Shown: positions 26,079 to 35,169 of the stretch, piece by piece
Layout: each line of letters starts with the position of its first letter
How positions within the stretch are numbered: position 1 is the first letter of the stretch
Origin: Prochlorococcus sp. scB241_528N17
GTDB taxonomy: Bacteria > Cyanobacteriota > Cyanobacteriia > PCC-6307 > Cyanobiaceae
Length of the DNA: 35,339 bases
Reading direction: 5' to 3'
Assembly (NCBI GenBank): GCA_000634735.1
Contig: JFLG01000065.1
Span: 1 to 35,339 of the forward strand
Made by a program: the position numbers and the translations under genes
Notes under the pieces: model-generated
Database searches by the model: none
The model's input: the letters and a program-made list of their open reading frames with translations, nothing else
Told to the model about the DNA's origin: nothing

Positions 26079-27026
26079 TTAAGCTACTAAAAAACTATGT
26101 CCTATCGCTAAAGCTGTAACTAACATTCCAGTTATAAGGAACGGTTGGGCACTTGCTTGATATTTGACATCAAACTTTAAAGGATCTCTTAGTAACCACA
26201 TATCTTGGAATGTAATTTGTGGAATTACCAATAAAACCAAAATTACTGAGGCTAAATTTTGACCAATAATGACTAAAACTACAACCATTGCTAATTGAAA
26301 AATGTCAATTAGTCCTGCACTTATTCTACTTGCATTTTTAATTCCAAATACTACTGGTAGAGAATTTAAGCCTAGCTTTGAGTCTCCTTCAACACTTTTG
26401 AAATCATTAATAACAGCAATTCCAAGTCCTGAGAGGCTATAAGCAAGTGTTAGTAACGCCGTCACGAAAGTTAATTTTCCAAACAAGGCTTGTCCAGCCC
26501 ACCAAGGTAAAGCTATATAAGATGCTCCTAATGCATAATTTCCAAGCCAACCATTCTGTTTTAATTTGAGTGGTGGAGCAGAATATATATAACTAACAAA
26601 GGAACCTCCTAATGCCAAAAGTAAGACGGAGGGGAAGCTGTGCTTAGCATATAAATCTAATAGAAAAGCAACTATTAAACCAGCTATAAGTAATACCCAG
26701 ATTTGTATTTTTACATCTTTAATTGAAATTTTGCCAGAAGGAATTGGTCTATTTGGCTCATTAATTGCATCAATTTCTTTATCAAAAAAATCATTTATGG
26801 TTTGGGTATAACCAGCCAGAAGTGGTCCACTCATCAACATACATGCCAATGAAGCTAGAACATTACTAAATGTCCATTCAAAATTTCCACTTGCAGCAGC
26901 TCCACAAATAACCCCCCATATCAAAGGGATCCACGTTATGGGTTTCATTAACTGTATACGGAGTTTCCATATACTTGACGTTTCAGAGGCACCCTTAATT
27001 CCTAATAGTTGTTTTGGATCATTCAC
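26079..27026 (-). CDS. chlG: Chlorophyll synthase
   Basis: ChlG attaches the phytyl or geranylgeranyl tail to chlorophyllide in the thylakoid membrane, the last step of chlorophyll synthesis. The 315-aa UbiA-type prenyltransferase has about nine hydrophobic helices. The first Asp-rich prenyl-diphosphate site is NDFFDKEIDAINEPNRPIPS, and a second, VINDFKSVEGDSKLGLNSLP, is present. WKLRIQLMKPITWIPLIWG near the N-terminus is typical of ChlG. It lies between the DUF2862 gene (8 bases upstream) and the PBP gene. Confidence 0.96.
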   Translation of the reverse strand: MNDPKQLLGIKGASETSSIWKLRIQLMKPITWIPLIWGVICGAAASGNFEWTFSNVLASLACMLMSGPLLAGYTQTINDFFDKEIDAINEPNRPIPSGKISIKDVKIQIWVLLIAGLIVAFLLDLYAKHSFPSVLLLALGGSFVSYIYSAPPLKLKQNGWLGNYALGASYIALPWWAGQALFGKLTFVTALLTLAYSLSGLGIAVINDFKSVEGDSKLGLNSLPVVFGIKNASRISAGLIDIFQLAMVVVLVIIGQNLASVILVLLVIPQITFQDMWLLRDPLKFDVKYQASAQPFLITGMLVTALAIGHSFLVA

Positions 27027-27034
27027 TTTACTCT

Positions 27035-27259
27035 TTAACCTTTCTCAATTTCTTCTGGGAAAAACCAATTTTGCTCACCATTCTGAAATTTTGCGGTGAT
27101 CCCAATACTCCTGCCGTCTGTCATTTTATAGCCTGTTATTACGGCTTTCGGATTAGAGGATATTTGATCAATTAATTTAGCTGGTAGTCTATCTTTTACT
27201 TTGTTAATGTTAATTTTAATTTTACTACCGATTTTGGGTAATAATTTTGTTTCAGCCAT
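27035..27259 (-). CDS. DUF2862 cyanobacterial small protein
   Basis: A 74-aa soluble protein with an SH3-like look: IGSKIKININKVKDRLP, then GYKMTDGRSIGITAKFQNGE and the end NWFFPEEIEKG. This is the DUF2862 family, present across cyanobacteria with no known biochemical function. It is the first gene of the leftward operon with chlG 8 bases downstream, and a similar arrangement is familiar in cyanobacteria. It starts at ATG just after a well-formed promoter. Confidence 0.85.
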   Translation of the reverse strand: MAETKLLPKIGSKIKININKVKDRLPAKLIDQISSNPKAVITGYKMTDGRSIGITAKFQNGEQNWFFPEEIEKG

Positions 27260-27278
27260 AAGAGGTAAAATGGAAGCT

Positions 27279-27307
27279 ATTATGCAAGATTAACAGCATT
27301 TGGACAA
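27279..27307 (-). promoter_or_regulatory. Promoter of the DUF2862-chlG-PBP operon
   Basis: On the minus strand TTGTCC (27307-27302) and CATAAT (27284-27279) have a 17-base spacer. The start would be near 27272, leaving a leader of only about 13 bases. A plus-strand TATTAT (27278-27283) overlaps the same -10 and may serve hisF. Confidence 0.55.
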
Positions 27308-27318
27308 TTTTTACTAAA

Positions 27319-28089
27319 ATGGTAGCTCTTCGTTTAATTCCTTGTTTAGATGTCGCCAATGGCAGAGTCGTTAAAGGTGTAAATTTTGTTAACTTGAGAG
27401 ACTCAGGTGATCCTGTTGAGTTGGCTTGTAGGTACTCTGATGAAGGCGCAGATGAATTGGTATTTTTAGATATTAGAGCAAGCGTGGAAAATAGGAATAC
27501 ATTAGTTGACCTTGTTTCTAGAACAGCAAAATCAGTAAAAATTCCTTTTACAGTAGGTGGAGGTATAGATTCTGTTTATTCTATTAATGATCTTTTAAGA
27601 GCAGGAGCAGATAAAGTGAGTTTGAATTCCTCAGCCGTAAGAAATCCCTATTTAATATCTGAAAGTTCTAAAGAATTTGGTAATCAATGCATCGTTATAG
27701 CAATTGATGCCCGAAGAAAAGTTGATAAGGTTGGAGAGTGGGAGGTATATGTGAGAGGAGGGAGAGAAAATACTGGTATAGATGTATTAAGTTGGGCAAA
27801 GAAAGTTGAGGACTTAGGCGCAGGAGAAATATTGCTTACTTCAATGGATGGTGATGGAACACAGAATGGATATGATCTGAATTTGACAGAATCTGTTGCA
27901 AATATTGTTGATATCCCAGTAATTGCTTCCGGAGGAGCAGGTTGTTTAGAAGATATCTATGATGTTTTCAATGAAGGCAGGGCATCTGCCGCACTTTTAG
28001 CATCATTACTTCATGATAAGAAACTTACTCTACAAGAAATAAAAACTTTCCTTCTCGAAAAAAATCTTCCAATTAGACCATATGAATAA
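27319..28089 (+). CDS. hisF: Imidazole glycerol phosphate synthase, cyclase subunit
   Basis: HisF closes the imidazole ring in histidine synthesis, using ammonia passed from the HisH glutaminase; it also yields AICAR for purines. The 256-aa (beta-alpha)8 barrel begins [18 protein letters not shown] with catalytic Asp11. Its second catalytic aspartate lies in IAIDARRK (about residue 131). Phosphate-binding loops TVGGGI and ASGGAG are present, with [15 protein letters not shown] between. The start is ATG. The phylloquinone methyltransferase gene follows 43 bases later. Confidence 0.98.
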   Translation: MVALRLIPCLDVANGRVVKGVNFVNLRDSGDPVELACRYSDEGADELVFLDIRASVENRNTLVDLVSRTAKSVKIPFTVGGGIDSVYSINDLLRAGADKVSLNSSAVRNPYLISESSKEFGNQCIVIAIDARRKVDKVGEWEVYVRGGRENTGIDVLSWAKKVEDLGAGEILLTSMDGDGTQNGYDLNLTESVANIVDIPVIASGGAGCLEDIYDVFNEGRASAALLASLLHDKKLTLQEIKTFLLEKNLPIRPYE

Positions 28090-28132
28090 AAATTTAATTT
28101 AATACCAAAAAAAATAAGTTAAAAATTTAAAA

Positions 28133-28834
28133 ATGAAATTCACAAAAACTATCGAAGTCAAAAATATATTTAATAAAATTTCTTATAAATATGACTTTTT
28201 AAATAATCTATTAAGTTTTGGGTTGCACAGATTATGGAAAAAGAAATTAGTTAATTTATTGGAACCTTTAAATGGTGAAGATTGGGCTGATTTATGCTGT
28301 GGAACTGGAGATTTAGCATTCTTAATTTCTGAGAGAGTTAGTCCATTGGGCTCAATTACTGGAATTGACAGCGCTGAGGATATCTTAAATATTGCAAAGA
28401 AAAAATCAGAGCTTAAAAAAAATAAATTTATTAAGTGGGAAATTAAAGATGTATTAGAAATTAATGATTATTCAAAAAATTTTGATGGGATTTGTATGTC
28501 ATATGGACTAAGAAACTTGAATAATGTTGAAGAAGGAATAAAAAAAGTTTTTGATCTTTTGAAGGATAAAGGAAAGGCAGGATTTTTGGATTTTAATCAC
28601 TCAACAAGAAATTCTTTATCCAATATTTTTCAGAAAATTTATTTGAGATTTATTGTAGTAACCATTTCGCGGCTTTTTAATTTAGGTCCGGAGTACGCAT
28701 ATATTGAAGAAAGTATTAGAAATTTTCCAAAGAAAAATGAGCTTATAAAGATTGCGAAGGGAGTTGGATTTAAAAAAGCTCAATATATGACTATTTTGGG
28801 GGGGCAAATGGGAATACTTATTTTAAATAAATAA
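28133..28834 (+). CDS. menG: Demethylphylloquinone methyltransferase (UbiE/MenG family)
   Basis: A 233-aa class I methyltransferase with the UbiE/COQ5 signature. Visible segments are FNKISYKYDFLNNLLSFGLH, SAM motif I in WADLCCGTGDLAFLI, DGICMSYGLRNLNNVEEG and GFLDFNHS. In cyanobacteria this protein performs the last methylation of phylloquinone (photosystem I vitamin K1) and not of ubiquinone, which these organisms lack. The gene symbol rests on that lineage argument. It starts at ATG and runs tail to tail with the DUF721 gene. Confidence 0.92.
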   Translation: MKFTKTIEVKNIFNKISYKYDFLNNLLSFGLHRLWKKKLVNLLEPLNGEDWADLCCGTGDLAFLISERVSPLGSITGIDSAEDILNIAKKKSELKKNKFIKWEIKDVLEINDYSKNFDGICMSYGLRNLNNVEEGIKKVFDLLKDKGKAGFLDFNHSTRNSLSNIFQKIYLRFIVVTISRLFNLGPEYAYIEESIRNFPKKNELIKIAKGVGFKKAQYMTILGGQMGILILNK

Positions 28835-28843
28835 ATAAAGAAT

Positions 28844-29374
28844 TTAGTTATTTATTTTTCTCCAACAAAAAGAACACTTCCCCCATCTTTTGATTTCGCC
28901 CTCGGGAGCAGGAGAATTACAGAGCGTGCAAATGAACATATTATTTTGATGGATTCTGCTTGGATGCTCAGCCCAAACAATCTTTGCATCAGTAGCTTTG
29001 ATATTTTTATTTTTAATTTCATAATTTTGTATTATTTTTATTTCATTCAAAGTTATTCCAATTTTCTCGATTCTCTCTTTTAATTTATGCTTGTTATAGA
29101 TTAAAGCTTGGCGCCACTGTGGATGATTTACTGCAATAGTAAGTATTTTTTTTTCAATATTTAATGGTTTGCATTCTTGAAATAGTTCCAAACCGATTAA
29201 GTTCTTCCAGTTTTCATTTATTTGAGAAAGTTTATCTAAGTCTCCCCATGATTTTTTGAAATTATCAAGACAATTTTTTAATGGATGTGGATTCCTTCTA
29301 TTCACTATTGGCAAATACTTTTTGTCCAATTTGTAAAATTTACTTATTAAGACTAAAGTTAATCTATTCTTCAA
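28844..29374 (-). CDS. DUF721 (DciA-like) protein with C-terminal zinc ribbon
   Basis: A 176-aa protein. The central part (about 35-120) has the DUF721 look: WGDLDKLSQINENWKNLIG, then LTIAVNHPQWRQALIY. Its relative DciA loads replicative helicase in many bacteria. The C-terminus adds two CxxC knuckles, C149/C152 and C167/C170, separated by 14 residues, forming a likely zinc ribbon. The start is a TTG with no clear ribosome site, so the exact N-terminus is uncertain. It is divergent from birA with a gap of 30 bases. Confidence 0.78.
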   Translation of the reverse strand: MKNRLTLVLISKFYKLDKKYLPIVNRRNPHPLKNCLDNFKKSWGDLDKLSQINENWKNLIGLELFQECKPLNIEKKILTIAVNHPQWRQALIYNKHKLKERIEKIGITLNEIKIIQNYEIKNKNIKATDAKIVWAEHPSRIHQNNMFICTLCNSPAPEGEIKRWGKCSFCWRKINN

Positions 29375-29404
29375 GAAGATGCTTGTTGTTTTAATAAAGA
29401 ATTT

Positions 29405-30154
29405 GTGAAAGTTATTGGATCTGCAGCTAAGACAGTTTTTTATTTAAAAAAAATTCAGGGTCTATATCCAACCTGGAGACTTCTTTACAAAATAAAATGT
29501 AAAAGTACCGAAAATGAGCTTACAAACTTGCTTGGATATTCTGAAATAAAGAAAAACCAGCCAGTAGCGATAATCGCAAGAGAACAGTTCTCAGGTTTTG
29601 GCCAAAACTCAAAAACTTGGGTTTCTCCAAAAGGCGGGATTTGGTTAAGTGCAGCTTACCCAATATTTTCAAAAGAATTTGCATGTCAAATATTTAATTT
29701 GTCTTTAGGTATTAAGTTATGTGAAATGCTTAAACAAGAGAATATAAATGTTTGTTTGAAATGGCCAAATGATATTTTTTTTGGTTCAAAAAAGTTGATT
29801 GGATTTTTGCCTAGAGTAATAACAAGAGGTAAAGAAATTATCTATGTAAGAGTAGGTCTTGGTATGAATATTTTAAATTACACTCCATCGGAAGGTATTT
29901 CATTATCAAAAGTACTTCAAACTAAGAATATTAATCAAGATTATTGGACAGCAAAAGTTCTTAAAGCTTTTTATGATTCAACTGAATGTAATAAAAAGAA
30001 AGAATATGTGATTAAATCTGCAAATAAGTTTCTTAATAAAAGTTTTTTACCTAGTGGTTATTGTCCTGATACATGGAAAATTAAAGATATTGATTCGAAT
30101 GGGAATTTAAGAATTGAAAATGAAACTCAAATGAAGGTAATTAGACGGTTTTGA
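29405..30154 (+). CDS. birA: Biotin--[acetyl-CoA-carboxylase] ligase
   Basis: This enzyme activates biotin as biotinyl-AMP and attaches it to the carrier subunit of acetyl-CoA carboxylase. The 249-aa protein carries the ligase-type QFSGFGQNSKTWVSPKGGIW loop and LKWPNDIFFGSKKLIGFL with the key lysine, then VRVGLGMNI. There is no N-terminal helix-turn-helix, so it is the monofunctional type without repressor activity. The start is GTG. It runs tail to tail with the ABC ATPase gene, 2 bases apart. Confidence 0.92.
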   Translation: MKVIGSAAKTVFYLKKIQGLYPTWRLLYKIKCKSTENELTNLLGYSEIKKNQPVAIIAREQFSGFGQNSKTWVSPKGGIWLSAAYPIFSKEFACQIFNLSLGIKLCEMLKQENINVCLKWPNDIFFGSKKLIGFLPRVITRGKEIIYVRVGLGMNILNYTPSEGISLSKVLQTKNINQDYWTAKVLKAFYDSTECNKKKEYVIKSANKFLNKSFLPSGYCPDTWKIKDIDSNGNLRIENETQMKVIRRF

Positions 30155-30156
30155 AT

Positions 30157-30843
30157 TTAATTAACTTTTAATTCAACTATTCTTCCATCCTTAAATTTGG
30201 CTATTTTTTTTGCGCGATTTGCAACTTCATCTTCATGGGTAACTAAAACTATAGTTATTCCAGATTCATGGAGCTTGTCAAAAAGATCTAATACATCTTC
30301 AGTGGTTTTTGAATCTAGTGCTCCAGTAGGTTCGTCTGCTAACAAAATCGCAGGGTTATTGATAATAGCCCTCGCAATAGCAACCCGTTGTTGTTGACCT
30401 CCAGATAATTGGTTTGGACGATTATTCATTCTTTCTGAAAGTCCAACTTTTTTTAAGGCATTCTTACCTCGCTCTAATCTTTGCTCAGGATCAATACCAG
30501 CATAAATCATCGGCAAAGTTACGTTTTCAAGTGCAGTTGCATCCGAAAGAAGATGAAATTGTTGAAAAACGAAGCCTAATTTTTGGTTGCGTATTTCCGC
30601 GAGATCATCATCAGATAAATTCTCAACAGGAATACCATTTAATTTATAAATACCTTCAGATGGTCTATCTAGACATCCAATAATATTCATAGCTGTACTT
30701 TTGCCTGAGCCACTTGCTCCCATTACAGCTAAATAATCACCTTTATAAATTTCTAAGTTTATGCTGTCTAAGGCTTTGACAGTTAGATTCTCTTTCCCAT
30801 ATGTTTTAGATATATTTTCTAAACTCGCGACTTTCTTTGACAT
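30157..30843 (-). CDS. ABC transporter ATP-binding protein, LolD/MacB/DevA type
   Basis: A 228-aa ATPase with Walker A GASGSGKST (42-50), a Q-loop in GFVFQQFHLL, the signature LSGGQQQRVAIARA, Walker B LLADEPTGALD and an H-loop in LVTHED. The sequence resembles MacB/LolD/DevA ATPases that work with FtsX-like permeases in lipoprotein or glycolipid export. No permease gene is adjacent in this window. It lies 16 bases downstream of ndhB on the same strand, probably cotranscribed with it. Confidence 0.92.
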   Translation of the reverse strand: MSKKVASLENISKTYGKENLTVKALDSINLEIYKGDYLAVMGASGSGKSTAMNIIGCLDRPSEGIYKLNGIPVENLSDDDLAEIRNQKLGFVFQQFHLLSDATALENVTLPMIYAGIDPEQRLERGKNALKKVGLSERMNNRPNQLSGGQQQRVAIARAIINNPAILLADEPTGALDSKTTEDVLDLFDKLHESGITIVLVTHEDEVANRAKKIAKFKDGRIVELKVN

Positions 30844-30859
30844 TTATTGAAGAATTCTT

Positions 30860-32380
30860 CTAGGAAATATTATTTGCTGTAGCAATAATATCTTGTAAGA
30901 AAGGAGTTTCTGAAACTGCTGTATTGGCTAATTTAAAAAGAGGATTAGATAGGATTCCTCCAAGAGCAGTTACCGCCACGCAAGTATAAAGTGCAATTCT
31001 CAAGGGAGGTAATCCTACAATTCCCCAATTAATTTCAGGATATGATTTGACTATTTCAGAAGCTTCCTGTGGTTCTTTAACTACCATCATTTTGATAACT
31101 GAAATGTAGTAATAAATGGATATAACTGAAGTCACTAATCCAACAATTACTAATAGATATTGATGATTTGCCCAGCCCGCAAAGAACAAGTATATCTTTC
31201 CAAAAAATCCTAACATTGGAGGTAAACCTCCAAGAGATAAAAGACAAAGGCTTAAGCCTAATGTGATGAGAGGATCTTTTTGATAAAGTCCAGAATAATC
31301 AAGAATTCTGTCAGAACCAGTTCTTAGAGAGAAAAGTATTACACAAGAAAATGCACCCAAATTCATAAACAAATATGCAGCCAAATATAAAACAGCTGCT
31401 GATAAACCATCTTGTGTACCAGATACTATTCCAATCATCACAAATCCGGCTTGTCCAATAGAACTGTAAGCTAGCATCCTTTTCATTGAGGTTTGAGCTA
31501 GAGCTACAACATTTCCAAGAGCCATGCTCAATATTGCCAAAATGGTAAATAAAAGTTTCCATTCTTCATCAAAAGAAGAGAAAGTTGTGCTTAATATTCT
31601 TATTGCAAATGCAAAGCCTGCTGTTTTTGAACCAACAGATAAAAAAGCTACTACAGGTGTAGGTGAACCTTCATATACATCAGGAGTCCATTGATGAAAG
31701 GGAACAGCAGCAATTTTAAATGCAACTGTTGATAAGACAAATACAAGAGCTAGTGAAGTAATGAAGGACGGCTTATTGATAATCTCTAAACCTATTGTTG
31801 CTAAGTTTGTTGAGCCACTTAATCCATAAAGGAAAGAGGACCCATACAAATAGACAGCAGCAGCAGCTGATCCAACAAGGAGGTATTTTAAGGCCGCTTC
31901 TGAACTTCTTGGATCTCTCTTGAGGTAACCAGAAAGTAAGTAACTTGCTACAGATAAAGTTTCCAGAGATATAAATACACTAATAAGGTCAGTAGATCCA
32001 CACAAAAGCATTGCTCCAAGGGTGGCCGATAGAACTATCGCGGCAAACTCGCCAATTGGGCTACCACTTTGTTCTGTATACCGCCAACTGATAAGTAAAG
32101 ATACTAAGGTTGATAAAGAAATTATTGCTCTAAATGCGATTGCTAAATTATCTGAATTAAATGACCCAAGGAATGCGCTTTCTACCGGATTACTCCATTG
32201 CAATGCCAAACTTACAAGAGAGCCGCCAATTGATAAATAGCAAATTATTGGTGCCCATTTTGATGCAGTTTTTTCTCCAGCTAAATCTACAAGAAGTGTT
32301 CCAACAATACCTAATAAAATAAAAGCTTCTGGAATAATGGCTTGAGCATTTAGATTAATTGTAAAGATTTCGTTGGGCAC
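30860..32380 (-). CDS. ndhB: NAD(P)H-quinone oxidoreductase subunit 2
   Basis: NdhB is a proton-pumping antiporter-like subunit of the thylakoid NDH-1 complex, used in respiration, cyclic electron flow and CO2 uptake. The 506-aa protein has about 14 hydrophobic helices. The proton-antiporter core shows [38 protein letters not shown] and [12 protein letters not shown], followed by [16 protein letters not shown]. It starts at ATG. It leads a leftward two-gene unit with an ABC ATPase and is divergent from topA. Confidence 0.97.
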   Translation of the reverse strand: MPNEIFTINLNAQAIIPEAFILLGIVGTLLVDLAGEKTASKWAPIICYLSIGGSLVSLALQWSNPVESAFLGSFNSDNLAIAFRAIISLSTLVSLLISWRYTEQSGSPIGEFAAIVLSATLGAMLLCGSTDLISVFISLETLSVASYLLSGYLKRDPRSSEAALKYLLVGSAAAAVYLYGSSFLYGLSGSTNLATIGLEIINKPSFITSLALVFVLSTVAFKIAAVPFHQWTPDVYEGSPTPVVAFLSVGSKTAGFAFAIRILSTTFSSFDEEWKLLFTILAILSMALGNVVALAQTSMKRMLAYSSIGQAGFVMIGIVSGTQDGLSAAVLYLAAYLFMNLGAFSCVILFSLRTGSDRILDYSGLYQKDPLITLGLSLCLLSLGGLPPMLGFFGKIYLFFAGWANHQYLLVIVGLVTSVISIYYYISVIKMMVVKEPQEASEIVKSYPEINWGIVGLPPLRIALYTCVAVTALGGILSNPLFKLANTAVSETPFLQDIIATANNIS

Positions 32381-32426
32381 TTTATTAAATTGGATTAAAT
32401 TAGATGTTTGATTCTAAGGGTCTAAG

Positions 32427-32450
32427 AGTTAATCTTAACTTGATTATAAT
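32427..32450. promoter_or_regulatory. Candidate shared promoter/operator between ndhB and topA
   Basis: The octamer ATTATAAT (32443-32450) is its own reverse complement and gives a TATAAT -10 on both strands, for topA rightward and ndhB leftward. Directly beside it is the inverted repeat AGTTAA-TC-TTAACT (32427-32440), a possible operator. No convincing -35 is seen for either direction. Confidence 0.4.
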
Positions 32451-32555
32451 TTGTGGGTATGATTTTTGAAATTTTAAGAAGAAATTACTTGAAAAAGCTT
32501 CAAATAATCATAATATGCCCTAACTGAACAAAAACACCAATTTTTGAAATAAACC

Positions 32556-35162
32556 TTGGATCACACACTTGTAATTGTTGAAAGTCCCACCAAAGCAAAA
32601 ACCATAAGAAAGTTTTTGCCTTCTAATTATGAAGTTCTTGCTTCAATGGGACACGTAAGAGATCTTCCAAAAGGAGCTGCTGAAATACCTGCTGCGGTTA
32701 AAAAGGAAAAATGGTCAAGGATAGGAGTTAATACAACAGAAGATTTTGAACCACTTTATATAGTTCCAAAAGATAAGAAAAAGGTTGTTAAAGAGTTAAA
32801 AGATGCATTGAAAGGTGCGACCCAGCTATTACTGGCAACTGATGAAGATAGAGAGGGAGAGAGTATTAGCTGGCATCTCCTGCAGATACTTAAGCCTAAA
32901 ATACCAACTAAGAGAATGGTTTTTCATGAAATTACGAAAAAGGCAATTAATAAAGCTTTAGACCAAACAAGAGAAATTGATATGGAACTTGTTCAGGCTC
33001 AAGAAACGAGAAGAATATTGGACAGGCTTTTTGGATATGAATTATCCCCTTTACTTTGGAAGAAAGTTGCTCCCCGACTATCTGCTGGTCGTGTTCAATC
33101 TGTTTCTGTAAGACTTCTTGTTAGGAGAGAGAGAGAGAGAAGATCTTTTAAAAAAGCTAGTTACTGGGGGATTAAAGCATCCCTAGTAAAAGATAATGTT
33201 ACTTTCGAAACTAAATTATTTAGTCTAAATGGTCAAAGAATTTCTAATGGTTCCGATTTCGATGAACAGACCGGCAAATTAAAACAAGGAAATAAATCTC
33301 TAATAATTGGAGAAGAAAAAGTAAATGACTTATTGAAGATTTTTTCCTCTGAGAATTGGTTAGTCTCAAAAATTGAAAGAAAGCCATCTACTCGTAAGCC
33401 AGTTCCTCCATTTACAACTAGTACATTGCAACAAGAAGCAAACAGGAAGATTCGTTTGTCTGCAAGAGAAACAATGAGATGTGCCCAAGGCCTATATGAG
33501 AGAGGGTTCATAACATATATGAGGACTGATTCGGTCCATCTTTCCGAACAAGCTACAAAAGCTGCTAGAGAATGTGTCAGCTCTATGTATGGAAAAGAAT
33601 ATTTATCTAACTCACCAAGACAATTTAATTCAACTGCAAGAAATGCTCAAGAAGCACACGAAGCAATTAGGCCTGCAGGTGAGGTCTTTAAAACACCAAA
33701 GGAAACAAATCTAACTGGTAGAGACTTATCTCTTTACGATTTAATTTGGAAAAGAACTGTAGCTAGTCAAATGGCGGAAGCTAGGCTAACAATGATTAAT
33801 GCTGAAATTAGTGTGGGGGATGGATTATTTAAATCGAGTGGGAAAAGTATTGATTTCCCAGGATTCTTCAGAGCTTATGTCGAGGGAAGTGATGACCCAA
33901 GCTCATCCCTTGAACAACAGGAAATTATTCTCCCAAACTTGACTACCGGAACATGTCTTGAAGTTACTAATAAGGAATCTACTTTTCATGAAACTAAACC
34001 GCCGGCAAGATATACAGAGGCTGCATTAGTTAAAGTTCTTGAAAAAGAAGGGATTGGAAGACCATCTACCTATGCAAGCATTATTGGAACAATTGTGGAT
34101 AGAGGTTATGCAAATATATCTTCCAATACTTTGGCTCCAACGTTCACAGCTTTTGCTGTTACTGCTCTATTAGAAGAACATTTTCCTGATTTGGTAGATA
34201 CAACTTTTACTGCAAAAATGGAATCTTCATTGGATGAAATATCTTCAGGTAATCTTGAGTGGCTTCCATACCTTGAGACTTTCTATAAAGGTAAAAATGG
34301 TCTTGAGGTAAAAGTTCAGAAAACAGAGGGTGATATTGATGGTAAAGCTTATAGACAAGTTGATTTCGAAGACCTTCCTTGCGTAGTCAGAATAGGCTCT
34401 AACGGACCTTGGCTAGAGGGTACGAAAATTGATGAATCTGGTAATGAAATTAAGGCTAAAGGTAATCTTCCAATGGATATTACTCCTGGAGATTTAGACA
34501 TAAAACAAGTTGATCAAATCTTAAGTGGCCCATCGGATCTAGGAACTGATCCAAAAACTGGGGAAAAAGTCTTTTTAAGATTTGGCCCTTATGGACCTTA
34601 CGTTCAATTGGGAAATAATGATCAAGATAAAGCTAAACCAAGAAGAGCTTCATTACCCAAAGAGTTGAAAACTGATGACCTTACTCTAGATGAGGCTCTT
34701 GTACTTTTAAGTTTGCCTAGATTGTTAGGAGTTCATCCTGAAGGAGGAGTTGTTGAGGCTGATAGAGGAAGATTCGGCCCATATATCAAATGGATTAAAA
34801 ATGAAAATGAATCTGAAAATAGATCCTTAAAGAAAGAGGACGATGTTTTTACAGTTGATATAGAAAGAGCATTAGAAATTCTTGCGATGCCAAAAATGGG
34901 TAGAGGTGGTCAAGAGGTACTTAAAGACTTTGGGAAACCGAAAGAATTTAAAGAAAAAATTCAAATATTAAATGGAAGATATGGCGTTTATTTAAAATGT
35001 GGAAAAACTAATGTTTCGATTGCCAAAGATACTGACGTAGAAAAATTTACCATAGATGACGCAATATCTCTTTTAGAAGAAAAACTAAAAGATAAAAAAG
35101 GCGCAATTTTAAAAAAAACAAAGATTAGTAATAAAAAAACTACAAGGAAAAAGAAAAGTTAG
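32556..35162 (+). CDS. topA: DNA topoisomerase I
   Basis: Type IA topoisomerase that relaxes negative supercoils through a transient 5'-phosphotyrosine link. The 868-aa protein begins with the Toprim domain (LVIVESPTKAKTI and DEDREGE at 96-102). The catalytic tyrosine is Y321 in ITYMRTDSVHLS, followed by EAHEAIRP and EGIGRPSTYASI. After about residue 600 come several TopoI C-terminal repeats (RFGPYGPYVQLG, RGRFGPYIKW, NGRYGVYLKCG) and a Lys-rich tail. The E. coli-type tetracysteine zinc fingers are absent, as in other cyanobacteria. The start is TTG. Confidence 0.97.
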   Translation: MDHTLVIVESPTKAKTIRKFLPSNYEVLASMGHVRDLPKGAAEIPAAVKKEKWSRIGVNTTEDFEPLYIVPKDKKKVVKELKDALKGATQLLLATDEDREGESISWHLLQILKPKIPTKRMVFHEITKKAINKALDQTREIDMELVQAQETRRILDRLFGYELSPLLWKKVAPRLSAGRVQSVSVRLLVRRERERRSFKKASYWGIKASLVKDNVTFETKLFSLNGQRISNGSDFDEQTGKLKQGNKSLIIGEEKVNDLLKIFSSENWLVSKIERKPSTRKPVPPFTTSTLQQEANRKIRLSARETMRCAQGLYERGFITYMRTDSVHLSEQATKAARECVSSMYGKEYLSNSPRQFNSTARNAQEAHEAIRPAGEVFKTPKETNLTGRDLSLYDLIWKRTVASQMAEARLTMINAEISVGDGLFKSSGKSIDFPGFFRAYVEGSDDPSSSLEQQEIILPNLTTGTCLEVTNKESTFHETKPPARYTEAALVKVLEKEGIGRPSTYASIIGTIVDRGYANISSNTLAPTFTAFAVTALLEEHFPDLVDTTFTAKMESSLDEISSGNLEWLPYLETFYKGKNGLEVKVQKTEGDIDGKAYRQVDFEDLPCVVRIGSNGPWLEGTKIDESGNEIKAKGNLPMDITPGDLDIKQVDQILSGPSDLGTDPKTGEKVFLRFGPYGPYVQLGNNDQDKAKPRRASLPKELKTDDLTLDEALVLLSLPRLLGVHPEGGVVEADRGRFGPYIKWIKNENESENRSLKKEDDVFTVDIERALEILAMPKMGRGGQEVLKDFGKPKEFKEKIQILNGRYGVYLKCGKTNVSIAKDTDVEKFTIDDAISLLEEKLKDKKGAILKKTKISNKKTTRKKKS

Positions 35163-35169
35163 AAATAAT

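Noticed and set aside
33125..33142. AGAGAG simple repeat
   Set aside because: It encodes the conserved Arg/Glu-rich RRERERR segment of topoisomerase I.
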